The notes under the pieces are model-generated. The model was not told where the DNA came from, ran no database searches, and saw nothing but the letters and a program-made list of their open reading frames with translations. The translations under genes were made by a program, and so were the position numbers. This document shows, piece after piece, positions 1-7,009 of a stretch of 39,739 nt of DNA. Numbering within the stretch: position 1 is the first letter of the stretch; every line of letters starts with the position of its first letter. The stretch is from Streptomyces sp. SM10. GTDB lineage: Bacteria; Actinomycetota; Actinomycetes; Streptomycetales; Streptomycetaceae. Location of the stretch: the NCBI RefSeq assembly GCF_002910915.1, contig NZ_NEUF01000167.1, positions 1-39,739 on the forward strand, read 5' to 3'.

Positions 1-156
1 GCCCGCCCCAGGAAGCACCCGGCCGAGGCCGAGAACGCCAAGCTGCGGCGGGAGAACGAGCGGCTGCGCACGGAGGTGGACCAGAAGAACGCGGCACTGG
101 AGGTGCTGGGAAAAACACACGCGCTCTTGCAGTCACTGTCCAGGAGCGCGGACTGA
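1..156 (+). CDS. IS3-family transposase OrfA, C-terminal part
   Basis: Open from base 1 to a TGA at 154-156, giving 51 residues. The peptide is a charged heptad-rich helix (ENAKLRRENERLRTEVDQKN) followed by AALEVLGKTHALLQSL, the leucine-zipper end of IS3 OrfA, which dimerises the helix-turn-helix subunit on the terminal repeats. The HTH itself is upstream of the window. OrfB lies in the -1 frame, and the slippery heptamer at 108-114 falls in the last third of this part, so OrfA would be made alone or as an OrfAB fusion. Incomplete only because the window begins here. Confidence 0.8.
   Translation, partial: ARPRKHPAEAENAKLRRENERLRTEVDQKNAALEVLGKTHALLQSLSRSAD
108..114 (+). promoter_or_regulatory. 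Programmed -1 frameshift heptamer G GGA AAA
   Basis: In the orfA frame the codons read CTG GGA AAA ACA, so bases 108-114 (GGGAAAA) fit the X XXY YYZ slippery pattern. A -1 slip enters the orfB frame, which is open without a stop from here to 1181. This is the usual arrangement for making OrfAB transposase in the IS3 family. I did not identify a stimulating structure downstream. Confidence 0.55.
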
Positions 157-197
157 GCCACGTCCTGGACGGCCATCTGCACGCGGCGGTCGAGGAG

Positions 198-1181
198 TTG
201 AGGCTGCTGGTGGGCATCGTGGATGCCTGCCGGATCACCGGACGTTCCCGGGCGACCCACCACCGGCGGCTGCATCCCAGGCCGCCGGCACCTGGGCGAC
301 CGCGTCCGGCCCCGGTCACCGCACTGTCGGCCGCAGAGCGGGCCACCGTGCTGGCGCTGGTGAACAGCGACGAGTACGCCGAACTTCCGCCGGCCCAGAT
401 CTACGCCCGCGAACTGGACGAGGGCCGCTACCACTGCTCCGAGCGCACGATGTACCGGATTCTGAAGGAGGCCGGGCAGGACGGCGAGCGGCGCCGGATC
501 GCCACCCATGGTGCCAGGACCGTGCCCGAGCTGGTCGCCGACGCCCCTTCGCAGGTGTTCACCTGGGACATCACGAAGCTGGCGGGTCCGGACAAGGGCA
601 TCTGGTATCACGCCTACGTCATCATCGACATCTACAGCCGCTACATCGTCGGCTGGACAGTGGAGCGGGCCGAATCAGCCGACCGGGCCGAGGAGCTGAT
701 CCGCGAGACGATCCTGCGCAACGGCATCGTGCCCGAGACCGTGCACGCCGACCGGGGCACCTCCATGACCTCCAAGAAGGTCTCCCAGCTGCTGATTGAC
801 CTCGGTGTCACTCGCAGCCACTCACGCCCCAAAGTGAGCAACGACAACCCCTACAGCGAAAGCCACTTCAAGACCGCCAAGTACCAGCCCGACTTCCCGC
901 GCAGGTTCGACTCGCTGACGCACGCCCGGGAGTGGATGGACGGCTTCATCAGCTACTACAACCACGTCCACCGGCACTCCGGGATCGGCTACCACACGCC
1001 GGCCAGCGTGCACTTCGGCACCGCGGAACTGGTACGTGAGCAACGAGCCACCACCCTCACAGCCGCCTACGAACGGCACCCGGAACGGTTCAACCGCCGC
1101 CCCGTCCCACCATCGATCCCCCGCCAGGCATGGATCAACGACCCCGCCAAGCGACACCAAACCGAACGACAGAACTCATAG
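198..1181 (+). CDS. IS3-family transposase OrfB (DDE integrase core)
   Basis: Catalytic subunit of the transposase. From the TTG at 198 it has 327 residues. An HTH_21-like part (ELPPAQIYARELDE...SERTMYRILKE, about 62-91) precedes an RNase-H-fold integrase core. The DDE triad can be read as D124 (TWDITKL), D185 (HADRGTSM) and E221 (YSESHFKT); the D-x35-E spacing is classic for IS3. The frame is open upstream of the TTG to the slippery heptamer at 108-114, so the natural product is probably an OrfAB fusion and 198 only the first usable start. Apparently intact. Confidence 0.9.
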   Translation: MRLLVGIVDACRITGRSRATHHRRLHPRPPAPGRPRPAPVTALSAAERATVLALVNSDEYAELPPAQIYARELDEGRYHCSERTMYRILKEAGQDGERRRIATHGARTVPELVADAPSQVFTWDITKLAGPDKGIWYHAYVIIDIYSRYIVGWTVERAESADRAEELIRETILRNGIVPETVHADRGTSMTSKKVSQLLIDLGVTRSHSRPKVSNDNPYSESHFKTAKYQPDFPRRFDSLTHAREWMDGFISYYNHVHRHSGIGYHTPASVHFGTAELVREQRATTLTAAYERHPERFNRRPVPPSIPRQAWINDPAKRHQTERQNS

Positions 1182-1209
1182 CGCCACATTCGTTTCATTT
1201 GACTTGACA

Positions 1210-1275
1210 GGCACCGCCCGCGCCGCGAACCGACAGCTCATGGCCAGCCTCAACACATTCAAGGACAAGCTCTGA
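1210..1275 (+). pseudogene. Possible 3' scrap of a gene cut by the IS3 element
   Basis: Directly after the inferred IS border, 21 sense codons run to a TGA at 1273-1275 and encode GTARAANRQLMASLNTFKDK plus a final L. The composition looks like the helical C-terminus of a normal protein, so the IS may have landed in a coding gene and left this tail. I cannot name the family. Weak support: short length and uncertain IS border. Confidence 0.3.
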
Positions 1276-1310
1276 TGGAGGGTCCAATAGGTCGGGCTCC
1301 TCACGAGCCT

Positions 1311-1763
1311 TCACCCAGAGTGCGCGGCTACCTGGGCCCTTGCGTCAGTCCCGGCGACCGCGCGATGCAAGGGAAGCAAGAACACGACGACGAACAGGCC
1401 GAACACGTTAATGAGCAACAGCCCGTCAGGACGCAACAGCCCCGCTGGATCATCCCGCAGCCACTGCCAATTGCCCAGCCAGTTCGCGCAGACGTCCATC
1501 ACCATCACCGCGCCCGCCAGCCAGACCCCCGCGCTCCGCACGCACCCCACCAGCACGGCGACCAGCGGATCGAGGACTACCAGGCAGACGAAGAACACCT
1601 GGAGGGGCACCCACTGGAACGCCGCATAGGCATGGATGCCGCCACGGGCCAGGTCGAGAACATGGGCACCGAATCCTTCAAGGAACCCGGTCAAGTAAAC
1701 CGCGAGAACCCATCTCGCCCACAACGGCTGTCTACTCCATCGTTCCCGCAGCGCGAACATCAC
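1311..1763 (-). CDS. Multi-pass membrane protein of unknown function
   Basis: 150 residues from a GTG at 1763 (followed at once by ATG) to a TGA at 1311-1313. After a short basic N-terminus (MMFALRERWSRQPLWAR) there are about four hydrophobic stretches: WVLAVYLTGFLEGFGAHVL, FQWVPLQVFFVCLVVLDPLVAVLV, SAGVWLAGAVMVMDVCA and GLLLINVFGLFVVVFLLPL. This alternation of membrane spans and short polar loops supports this strand; the opposite strand reads here as a low-complexity extension of the DUF3560 frame. Monocistronic and divergent from the following genes. No family recognised, and no catalytic motif seen. Confidence 0.65.
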   Translation of the reverse strand: MMFALRERWSRQPLWARWVLAVYLTGFLEGFGAHVLDLARGGIHAYAAFQWVPLQVFFVCLVVLDPLVAVLVGCVRSAGVWLAGAVMVMDVCANWLGNWQWLRDDPAGLLRPDGLLLINVFGLFVVVFLLPLHRAVAGTDARAQVAAHSG

Positions 1764-1871
1764 CGGCCCAGCCTACGTGCGCGACACCTGTCGCACCGCC
1801 TCACGATCGCCTCAGCGCGTCTGGCCAGCCACAACCTCAGCAACGCCAGCGGCTACGGAGCAGTAGCCCTA

Positions 1872-3320
1872 CAGAACGGCACCCTGATCGAGGGGACCAG
1901 CCGGGGCGACGGATCGGCCGAGATCCTGCGACTCCGCGAGTACGGCCGCACCCAGCGCCAGCCCTTCCGCTGGAGTAGGAACCTTGACTGCTGGTACCTC
2001 CCGCACAGCCGCGACCACGCCACCTACACCCCCTCGCTCGAACTCCTCGCGCAGCGACTCCGAGACGCGGGCTTCGAGGTCACGTTGACCATCGACAACG
2101 CCGACCGCCGCTCGTTCTCCGACGCCGAGAAGGAACGGGAAGAGAAGGCCGAAGGCCGGGCGGAGAGGTTCGGCGGATACGCCTCCAGCGCCGCCCAGAA
2201 TTCCGAGGCTGCATGGAAGTCGAGCCACGAGATATCCGAGCGGTTCGCCTTCGGTCAGCCCATCCTCATCGGACACCACTCCGAGGGCCGCGCCCGCCGT
2301 GATCACGCGCGGATGGACAACGCGATGCGCGAGAGCATCGGCGAGAGCGACCGCGCCGCCCACTGGACCGGCCGCGCGCAGGCCGCCGCGAACTACGAGC
2401 GGTTCAAGAAGGACCCCGGCCGCACGCTCCGCCGTCTCGACAAGCTGCGGTCCGACCTCCGCGCGGTCGAGAAGTGGCAACGCGGCGAGTCCGCCAAGGG
2501 GTTTTCCCGGTGTCCGGCAGACCCCGAGCTGGAGACCGAGCACCTGGAGCTGACGGAGGAGATCGCCCACTGGGAGAAGGTCATCAAGGACGCCGAAGCC
2601 GAGGGCTTCAAGGTCTGGTCGAAAGCCGACTTCACGCGCGGGGACTTCGTGCTGTACCGAGGCACCTGGTACGAGATCCTGCGGGTCAACCCGAAGTCGG
2701 TGACGATCCCGCACATTCACAACGGCGTCGGTCAGCGCGTCGTTCGCGCGGCGGACAACCGTCACGACGGCTGGACCTGGACCGCTCCCTACGACGACGT
2801 GTCCGGGCGCAAGAGCGCCGACGAGATGCAGCAGCCGCCTCGGGCCGAGGCCGCCGAGCACCAGGAGCAGGCCCAACAGGCCCCGCCGGTCAAGGAGCCG
2901 GTACCGGCGGCTGAGACGTGCCCGACCAGTCACCCCAGTCCCTGGCACGCGAAAGCGCACTGCTGGGCTCTCGGTCAACACGCCCCTGAAGGGAGGCCGA
3001 CCCCGGCGACGGCCCCCGCCGAAACGGCAAACGGGCAGGAGGACATGGCACTGGTGCTCATCACCTCGAAGAACTCCCGCCGCTCCCGCAAGCGCGCCTT
3101 GTGGGCCCTGCCCCGCCGCGAGGCAAAGGCGGTGTGCGGCGACCCCCGGACCTCCGGCCGCTCCTACATGCTCACCTGGACCGACCGGCCCGGCGCCGAA
3201 GGAACCGACTGGGAATGGACGCCGGACAACGGGAGTTTGGACCCGGTCCTTACGGACCTGGGCATCACCCCGCGCCGTGAATGGACCGCCGCCACGCAGG
3301 CCCCCGCCGAGGCCGCGTAA
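1872..3320 (+). CDS. DUF3560 domain protein, 5' end apparently missing
   Basis: The region from NGTLIEGTSRGDG onward matches actinobacterial DUF3560 proteins: SRNLDCWYLPHSRD, a charged helix RRSFSDAEKEREEKAEGRAERFGGYASSAAQNSEAAW, the QPILIGHHSEGRARRDHARMDNAMRESI block, and a C-terminal domain (GDFVLYRGTWYEILRVNPKSVTIP) before a disordered Pro/Ala/Glu linker and a final WTWTAPYDD/RAEAAEHQE tail. Family members usually begin about ten residues before GTLI.GTS. Here the frame stays open but has no ATG, GTG or TTG between the ATG at 1662, which lies antisense to the membrane gene, and the TTG near 2086. The 5' end therefore looks replaced at about 1870. The coordinate given is where homology starts, not a start codon. 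Function of the family is unknown; it is common on Streptomyces plasmids. Confidence 0.7.
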   Translation, partial: QNGTLIEGTSRGDGSAEILRLREYGRTQRQPFRWSRNLDCWYLPHSRDHATYTPSLELLAQRLRDAGFEVTLTIDNADRRSFSDAEKEREEKAEGRAERFGGYASSAAQNSEAAWKSSHEISERFAFGQPILIGHHSEGRARRDHARMDNAMRESIGESDRAAHWTGRAQAAANYERFKKDPGRTLRRLDKLRSDLRAVEKWQRGESAKGFSRCPADPELETEHLELTEEIAHWEKVIKDAEAEGFKVWSKADFTRGDFVLYRGTWYEILRVNPKSVTIPHIHNGVGQRVVRAADNRHDGWTWTAPYDDVSGRKSADEMQQPPRAEAAEHQEQAQQAPPVKEPVPAAETCPTSHPSPWHAKAHCWALGQHAPEGRPTPATAPAETANGQEDMALVLITSKNSRRSRKRALWALPRREAKAVCGDPRTSGRSYMLTWTDRPGAEGTDWEWTPDNGSLDPVLTDLGITPRREWTAATQAPAEAA

Positions 3321-3330
3321 CCACGCCCCC

Positions 3331-3364
3331 GCCCGCCCCGGCGGCCGAGCACACCGGGGCGGGC
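3331..3364 (+). terminator. GC-rich stem-loop between the DUF3560 gene and the next gene
   Basis: GCCCGCCCCGG (3331-3341) pairs perfectly with CCGGGGCGGGC (3354-3364) over an 11-bp stem and 12-nt loop, followed by CCCTCTTTC instead of a pure T-run. It starts just after the TAA at 3318-3320 and ends before the SD of the gene at 3393. Probably a terminator or a processing/stability element; the following CTCTTTCACCAGAA recurs after the hairpin at 5704-5741. Confidence 0.6.
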
Positions 3365-3392
3365 CCCTCTTTCACCAGAACAGGGCGCCACC

Positions 3393-4040
3393 ATGACTAC
3401 GCAACTCCTCGAACGACCCGCGACGATCACCGCCCCCGACACCGAAGCGGGCAAGCTCATCGTCCCCGCAACCGAGGGCACCACCCTCCCGAAGTACCGC
3501 GTCGGCACCCCCGACATCCAGTGCCGATACCCCGTAATCGTTGGCGAAGACCAGGTCATCGGCCGCGCCTTCAGGTGGCACCGGGATTGGCTCGTCCTCA
3601 CCACCGAGGGCGAACGCAATCTCCGCCGTCCGCCCAAGGGGACCCCTGGCACCGATATGGCCGCCGCCCATCTCGCGGAGGAGTACACCGCCGGTCGGAT
3701 CGGCGCCGTCCCCCTGGACCAGGTGCTTGCCGAGGCTCCCACGCCCTTGTGCGGGCCGGTGCCTCTCCTCCACCCGCGGATGCCGGTCAACGATCGCAAC
3801 ATCCAGGGCGCCCAGATCGCGTTCGCGGGACTCCGGGCCCACCACTGGCGGGCAGTCCTCACCGGGTTTCCCGGCAGCGATAACCACTGGTTCCTCAGCT
3901 GTGAATTGTGCCCGTGGGAAGGCCCGAAGTTCTGGTCACACCTGCGCGGACGCAACGGAGAGCCGCCGAGCGCGCGCCGTCACAAGGGCGGGTGCATCGG
4001 AGAAGACAAGGTCCGCCGTTTGATCCCCGCCTACCACTAG
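3393..4040 (+). CDS. Unknown accessory protein with CxxCxWEGP zinc-like site
   Basis: 215 residues from the ATG at 3393. The middle is an ordinary globular sequence (RYPVIVGEDQVIGRAFRWHR, then WLVLTTEGERNLRRPPKG). Near the C-terminus come CELCPWEGP and then RRHKGGCIG, giving a C-x2-C ... H-x3-C arrangement that could hold a zinc ion. The same CxxCxWEGP signature is in the gene at 4963, so the two may share a small domain. It sits between two stem-loops and is probably expressed as its own unit within the accessory array. I do not know its function; no signal peptide or membrane segment is visible. Confidence 0.7.
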   Translation: MTTQLLERPATITAPDTEAGKLIVPATEGTTLPKYRVGTPDIQCRYPVIVGEDQVIGRAFRWHRDWLVLTTEGERNLRRPPKGTPGTDMAAAHLAEEYTAGRIGAVPLDQVLAEAPTPLCGPVPLLHPRMPVNDRNIQGAQIAFAGLRAHHWRAVLTGFPGSDNHWFLSCELCPWEGPKFWSHLRGRNGEPPSARRHKGGCIGEDKVRRLIPAYH

Positions 4041-4052
4041 CAGCCTGACCGA

Positions 4053-4079
4053 GGGGCGGCGGCAGCGTGCCGCCGCCCC
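4053..4079 (+). terminator. Perfect 12-bp stem-loop
   Basis: GGGGCGGCGGCA (4053-4064) pairs with TGCCGCCGCCCC (4068-4079) around a 3-nt loop, 13 bases after the TAG ending the gene at 3393. It is followed by CGCTCTCCCGAAGGAC, the last part being the SD of the next gene. Probably a terminator or 3'-end stabiliser. Confidence 0.6.
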
Positions 4080-4101
4080 CGCTCTCCCGAAGGACAGCAT
4101 C

Positions 4102-4525
4102 GTGCCGACCCGCCACACCCCCGAAAGCATCGTCATCGCCGACACTCCGGGCGCGATCCTGGAATGGGCCGCCCGCCACATCGAACACGTCGGCATCCAC
4201 CAGGGCCCGCGCCTGTTCGACGGTCCCGGCCGCACGGCCACGTTGCCGTGCTGGCCGCGGCGCCCTCCAAGTCGCTGCCGGCCACGGGCGGGGAGCCGCC
4301 GGCCGGACGTACGACTGGGACCGCATCGACCGTGCCCGTGACCAGGCGTTCGCCCTCCTCGCGGCAACCCTCACCGGTCACCCCGTCGGCGCCGACGACC
4401 CCGCCGCCAAGGCCCTGCGCCGCGAGACCATCGACCGGTGGAGCGCCGAGCCCGGCCGTACCGCCGCCGACGCTGCCCACGCGTTCCGCACCGCCGCCGC
4501 CCGCGCTGAACATGCCCTGTCCTGA
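4102..4525 (+). pseudogene. Frameshifted gene of unknown function
   Basis: A GTG at 4102, preceded by GAAGGA at about 4089-4094, opens MPTRHTPESIVIADTPGAIL and AARHIEHVGIHQGPRLFDGP, a plausible start. From about 4240 that frame degenerates into Pro/Arg-rich sequence, while the frame one base away picks up RGALQVAAGHGRG, then TYDWDRIDRARDQAFALLAA and ends HAFRTAAARAEHALS at 4525. Reading the two halves together gives one coherent acidic/helical protein of about 140 residues, of a type common on Streptomyces elements. A one-base indel in 4230-4260 is the simplest explanation; whether it is real or a sequencing error cannot be told here. Confidence 0.6.
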
Positions 4526-4567
4526 CCCCGCCGCCCCCAGCATCCCGAGTCATCGAAGGCCCACACG

Positions 4568-4966
4568 ATGGACGAGACGACAGAAGACCGCAGCACCACC
4601 AGGACGCCGAGCCGCCGAGGAGCCGCCACCCCCAGCCGGGACAGCATCCACCGGCTCAGCGTTCCCCTCCACCCCCGGCTCAGCGCGACCGAGCTGATCC
4701 GCGTACTCCTCGCGGCCCCAGGGGAATCCGACCTCTCCGCCCTCGACCCCGTACAGGTCCGGTCGCTCATCGCAGACGTGCTCACCCAGCACGGTTATGA
4801 CGTGCTCGACCGGTCGCCGTACTACCCGGAGCTCGACCGCCACCAGGACGCCCGCCGCGCGGTGCGCCGCGCGTACGGGCCGCGGTTCCTCGACGCACCC
4901 GACGAACAGGCCGTGCTCGCGGACCCGCTCCGCGAAGTCCTCGCCGCAGGAAGCAGGAAGCCATGA
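4568..4966 (+). CDS. Small acidic protein of unknown function
   Basis: 132 residues from the ATG at 4568. A disordered Thr/Ser/Arg N-terminus (about 1-30) precedes a helical region with LHPRLSATELIRVLLAA, VRSLIADVLTQHGYDVLDRS and RHQDARRAVRRAYGPRFLDA. Its stop overlaps the start of the next gene (ATG at 4963 inside CCATGA), so the two are probably translationally coupled. No recognised family, metal site or membrane segment. The compositional bias and coupling make it a credible gene. Confidence 0.6.
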   Translation: MDETTEDRSTTRTPSRRGAATPSRDSIHRLSVPLHPRLSATELIRVLLAAPGESDLSALDPVQVRSLIADVLTQHGYDVLDRSPYYPELDRHQDARRAVRRAYGPRFLDAPDEQAVLADPLREVLAAGSRKP

Positions 4967-5571
4967 CCGCTACCGTCGCCGAGCCGACTGGAGCACGGGC
5001 ACGGCAGACGTACTACTGGCGAGTCCGCAACGCCCGGACGCGCCACTCACCCCCGAGCGCCGGGCAGGCGTGGCACATCCAGCCCGGACACCCCGGCGGC
5101 GCGTACTGCGACCTCGGCCACGATCTGGTCCCGCCCTCACACCACGCGCCGACTCTGCTCTCCCGCAGCCGGCCGACCGGCGGCCGGGGGGACGAGCAGG
5201 AGTTTCGCGGCGGGTGTCTCGCGTGCGAGTGGGAAGGTCCCGTGCACTCCGGCGACGGGTTCGGGAACGGTGACAACGAGGCGGTGGAGGACGCGCACGA
5301 CCACTGTTTCCCCGGCTGGCGGACACTGCCAACGATCACCACGGTCGAGGACCGGTGGGCCGTCCCGCGGAACCGGAGCCGCTGGGCTCAGCTCATCGCC
5401 CGGTACCCAGCGGGTTGGATTGACCAGGGCGCCCCCGTCGTGGCCTGGCGCCGGTACCGCCGCGAAGCTCACGCTCCGCCGCACGCGGGGCGCCCCCGCT
5501 ACGAACTCCACGTAACCCGGCCATCCAACGACCGGGGCCGACGCCCCACAGATCAGGGGGCCCTCTTCTGA
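4963..5571 (+). CDS. DUF6349-like protein with CxxCxWEGP zinc-like site
   Basis: 202 residues, start overlapping the previous stop by four bases. The core reads FRGGCLACEWEGP, then ENEA-like acidic residues and VEDAHDHCFPGWRTLP, resembling the DUF6349 family of actinobacterial mobile elements; the Cys pair and the HxHC group could bind zinc. An earlier Cys/His group (YCDLGHDLVPPSHHAP) lies at about 47-63. The C-terminal part WIDQGAPVVAWRRYR is followed by a basic tail. Family assignment is from memory of the motif, so moderate confidence. Function unknown; likely co-expressed with the gene at 4568. Confidence 0.65.
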   Translation: MTATVAEPTGARARQTYYWRVRNARTRHSPPSAGQAWHIQPGHPGGAYCDLGHDLVPPSHHAPTLLSRSRPTGGRGDEQEFRGGCLACEWEGPVHSGDGFGNGDNEAVEDAHDHCFPGWRTLPTITTVEDRWAVPRNRSRWAQLIARYPAGWIDQGAPVVAWRRYRREAHAPPHAGRPRYELHVTRPSNDRGRRPTDQGALF

Positions 5572-5703
5572 TGACCGTCGTCGTCCGGATCAGAGCCCCG
5601 CCCCGCTCAACCCGAAGGTGGTTTAATTACTCCGCCGTCAGCGGAGCGGGCAACCTCCGACCGGCCGCGCGTCCCACGGGGCGCCACACACCAGACAACA
5701 GAT

Positions 5704-5741
5704 GACGGCCAGCGCACAAGGGCAACAAGGCGCTGGCCGTC
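5704..5741 (+). terminator. Perfect 12-bp stem-loop in the leader of the gene at 5771
   Basis: GACGGCCAGCGC (5704-5715) pairs with GCGCTGGCCGTC (5730-5741) across a 14-nt loop. It is followed by GGTGTCTCTCTCACCAGAAAG, in which AGAAAG is complementary to the extreme 3' end of 16S rRNA and probably is the SD of the ATG at 5771. Terminator of the upstream unit or a 5'-leader element. The rest of 5572-5770 holds a shorter dyad (CCGCCGTCAGCGGAGCGG) and no gene that I can support. Confidence 0.6.
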
Positions 5742-5770
5742 GGTGTCTCTCTCACCAGAAAGACCACACC

Positions 5771-6049
5771 ATGCTATGTGACCGGCACTCCGACTGTCCC
5801 CAGCCCGGCGACATCGCCCAGCTCACCAGGGGTAACAGCATCGGCGCCGATCCCGGCGACAGCTTCGTCATCGTCGAGGACTTCCCCCCGCCCGGTCGGC
5901 ACCTCGTGCTCAACCTCCCCGTCGACCACCCTGGCCGCGCCGACTGGGCCGCCGCCGTCCCCTTGGCCGACATAGCCACCCTCACCCGGCTCGAACCGGC
6001 GGGCAGCCGTACGTGGGCGCCGGCCCCGGACCCGGACGACATCCTGTGA
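5771..6049 (+). CDS. Small protein of unknown function
   Basis: 92 residues from the ATG at 5771, chosen because AGAAAG lies eight bases upstream; the frame is open earlier but there it overlaps the stem-loop. The sequence (CPQPGDIAQLTRGNSIGADP, GDSFVIVEDFPPPGRHLVLN, WAAAVPLADIATLTRL) looks like a small beta-rich domain. No cysteine cluster beyond CDRHSDCP near the start, and no membrane segment. Not recognised; it sits in the accessory array before the DNA-binding-like gene. Confidence 0.55.
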   Translation: MLCDRHSDCPQPGDIAQLTRGNSIGADPGDSFVIVEDFPPPGRHLVLNLPVDHPGRADWAAAVPLADIATLTRLEPAGSRTWAPAPDPDDIL

Positions 6050-6093
6050 CCGCGCCGAGCGGTCGCGACCCCGACCAAGAACAGGAGGCGACC

Positions 6094-6747
6094 GTGTCCC
6101 GCAAGACCGGCCGCACGCTCTACTCACGCGCGGACCTGCGCAAGGTCCACGGCATCAGCGAGCCGACGCTTCAGAACCTCTGGACCGACCGGGAGAACAA
6201 CGGGCACCCACCCGTCGCGGACACCATTGACGGCGTCATGCACTGGGACGGCGACGTATGGGCGACGTGGCACCACGAGCTTCAGCGGCAGCGCGCCGCC
6301 GCCAGCACCACCAATCCGCCGAAGCTCGACGGCGATCCCGAAGAGATGGTCGGCCCCGCCGAAGCGGCGAAGGTCTGCGGGTTTGCCGACTCCACCACCG
6401 TCTCCCACTACGTGAAGAACCCGCCCGAGGGGTGGCCCGAGCCGGACGACTGGGACGAGCTTCCGACCCGGCGGCGGCCGAAGTGGAAGCGCTGGAGGCT
6501 GTGGCAGTACCTCGCCGACCGGAAGGGCCGCGGGCACGCCGGCGGACGGCCCATCGGCCGCCGCGGACTGGCCTACCCCTACCAAGGAGACGAGCGGCTG
6601 ACCCTCGCCCGGCAGGCCATCGCGGCGAACCCCCAGGCCACGAACGCCGAGCTGATCCCCCAGCTCCAGGAGCAGACGGAGAAGACCTACTCCCGCCCGA
6701 CCTGGAACAACATCATCAAGTCCGCTCGCGAGCACCCCGAGGAGTGA
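6094..6747 (+). CDS. Putative DNA-binding protein (HTH-like)
   Basis: 217 residues from the GTG at 6094, which has AGGAGG at 6083-6088; an earlier GTG at 6046 is possible but lacks an SD. The N-terminus TLYSRADLRKVHGISEPTLQN followed by LWTDRENNGHPPVADTIDG resembles the helix-turn-helix of excisionase/MerR-type small DNA-binding domains, and a second similar unit MVGPAEAAKVCGFADSTTVS appears at about 83-102. The C-terminus is basic (RRRPKWKRWRLWQYLADRKG) with ATNAELIPQLQEQTEKTYSR, again HTH-like. I infer a regulator or recombination accessory protein; the exact role is unknown. Confidence 0.6.
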   Translation: MSRKTGRTLYSRADLRKVHGISEPTLQNLWTDRENNGHPPVADTIDGVMHWDGDVWATWHHELQRQRAAASTTNPPKLDGDPEEMVGPAEAAKVCGFADSTTVSHYVKNPPEGWPEPDDWDELPTRRRPKWKRWRLWQYLADRKGRGHAGGRPIGRRGLAYPYQGDERLTLARQAIAANPQATNAELIPQLQEQTEKTYSRPTWNNIIKSAREHPEE

Positions 6748-6750
6748 CCC

Positions 6751-6927
6751 GTGCCCGACACCCGCTGTCCGCGCTGCGGCGGCCCGCTCGGTGAACGGCC
6801 CGCACGCTCCCGTCTGACCACCGACCGCGAGGTCTTCATCTGCACCACGTGCGGTACGGAGGAAGCCGTGCGCGAGGCCCACGGTCAGGCGCCGGTGCCG
6901 TTCGGCGAGTGGCCCCTGAACACGTAG
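6751..6927 (+). CDS. Small zinc-ribbon protein
   Basis: 58 residues from the GTG at 6751, three bases after the preceding stop, so likely co-translated. CPRCGG at 6-11 and CTTCG at 32-36 give a C-x2-C ... C-x2-C zinc ribbon, with only REAHGQAPVPFGEWPLNT behind it. Such short ribbons are common in actinophages and plasmids, often of unknown role in nucleic-acid binding. A strong stem-loop follows at 6958-6992, which fits the end of an operon. Confidence 0.65.
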   Translation: MPDTRCPRCGGPLGERPARSRLTTDREVFICTTCGTEEAVREAHGQAPVPFGEWPLNT

Positions 6928-6957
6928 CCGCTGGCCCAGCCACACGGCCAGCATGAG

Positions 6958-6992
6958 GAAGGTCCCCCCTCCGACCCGGAGCGGGGACCTTC
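6958..6992 (+). terminator. Stem-loop terminator between convergent units
   Basis: GAAGGTCCCC (6958-6967) pairs with GGGGACCTTC (6983-6992), loop 15 nt, followed by GTCGTGTC. It lies between the zinc-ribbon gene and the oppositely oriented ynfA-like gene ending at 7010, so it could serve both directions. Confidence 0.65.
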
Positions 6993-7009
6993 GTCGTGTC
7001 ACCAGGCGC

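Larger units (their letters stand above)
1..1209 (+). mobile_element. IS3-family insertion sequence, right part
   Basis: The end of orfA and all of orfB of an IS3-family element are present; the left end lies before the window. The right end is not proven. IS3 elements end in 5'-TG...CA-3', and the sequence shortly after the orfB stop runs into TGACTTGACA ending at 1209, which I take as the probable border. No left inverted repeat or target duplication is available to confirm it. Confidence 0.75.

Noticed and set aside
1275..1870. Extension of the DUF3560 frame to an ATG at 1275
   Set aside because: His/Pro/Arg-rich without homology, and antisense to a credible membrane protein; kept as separate.
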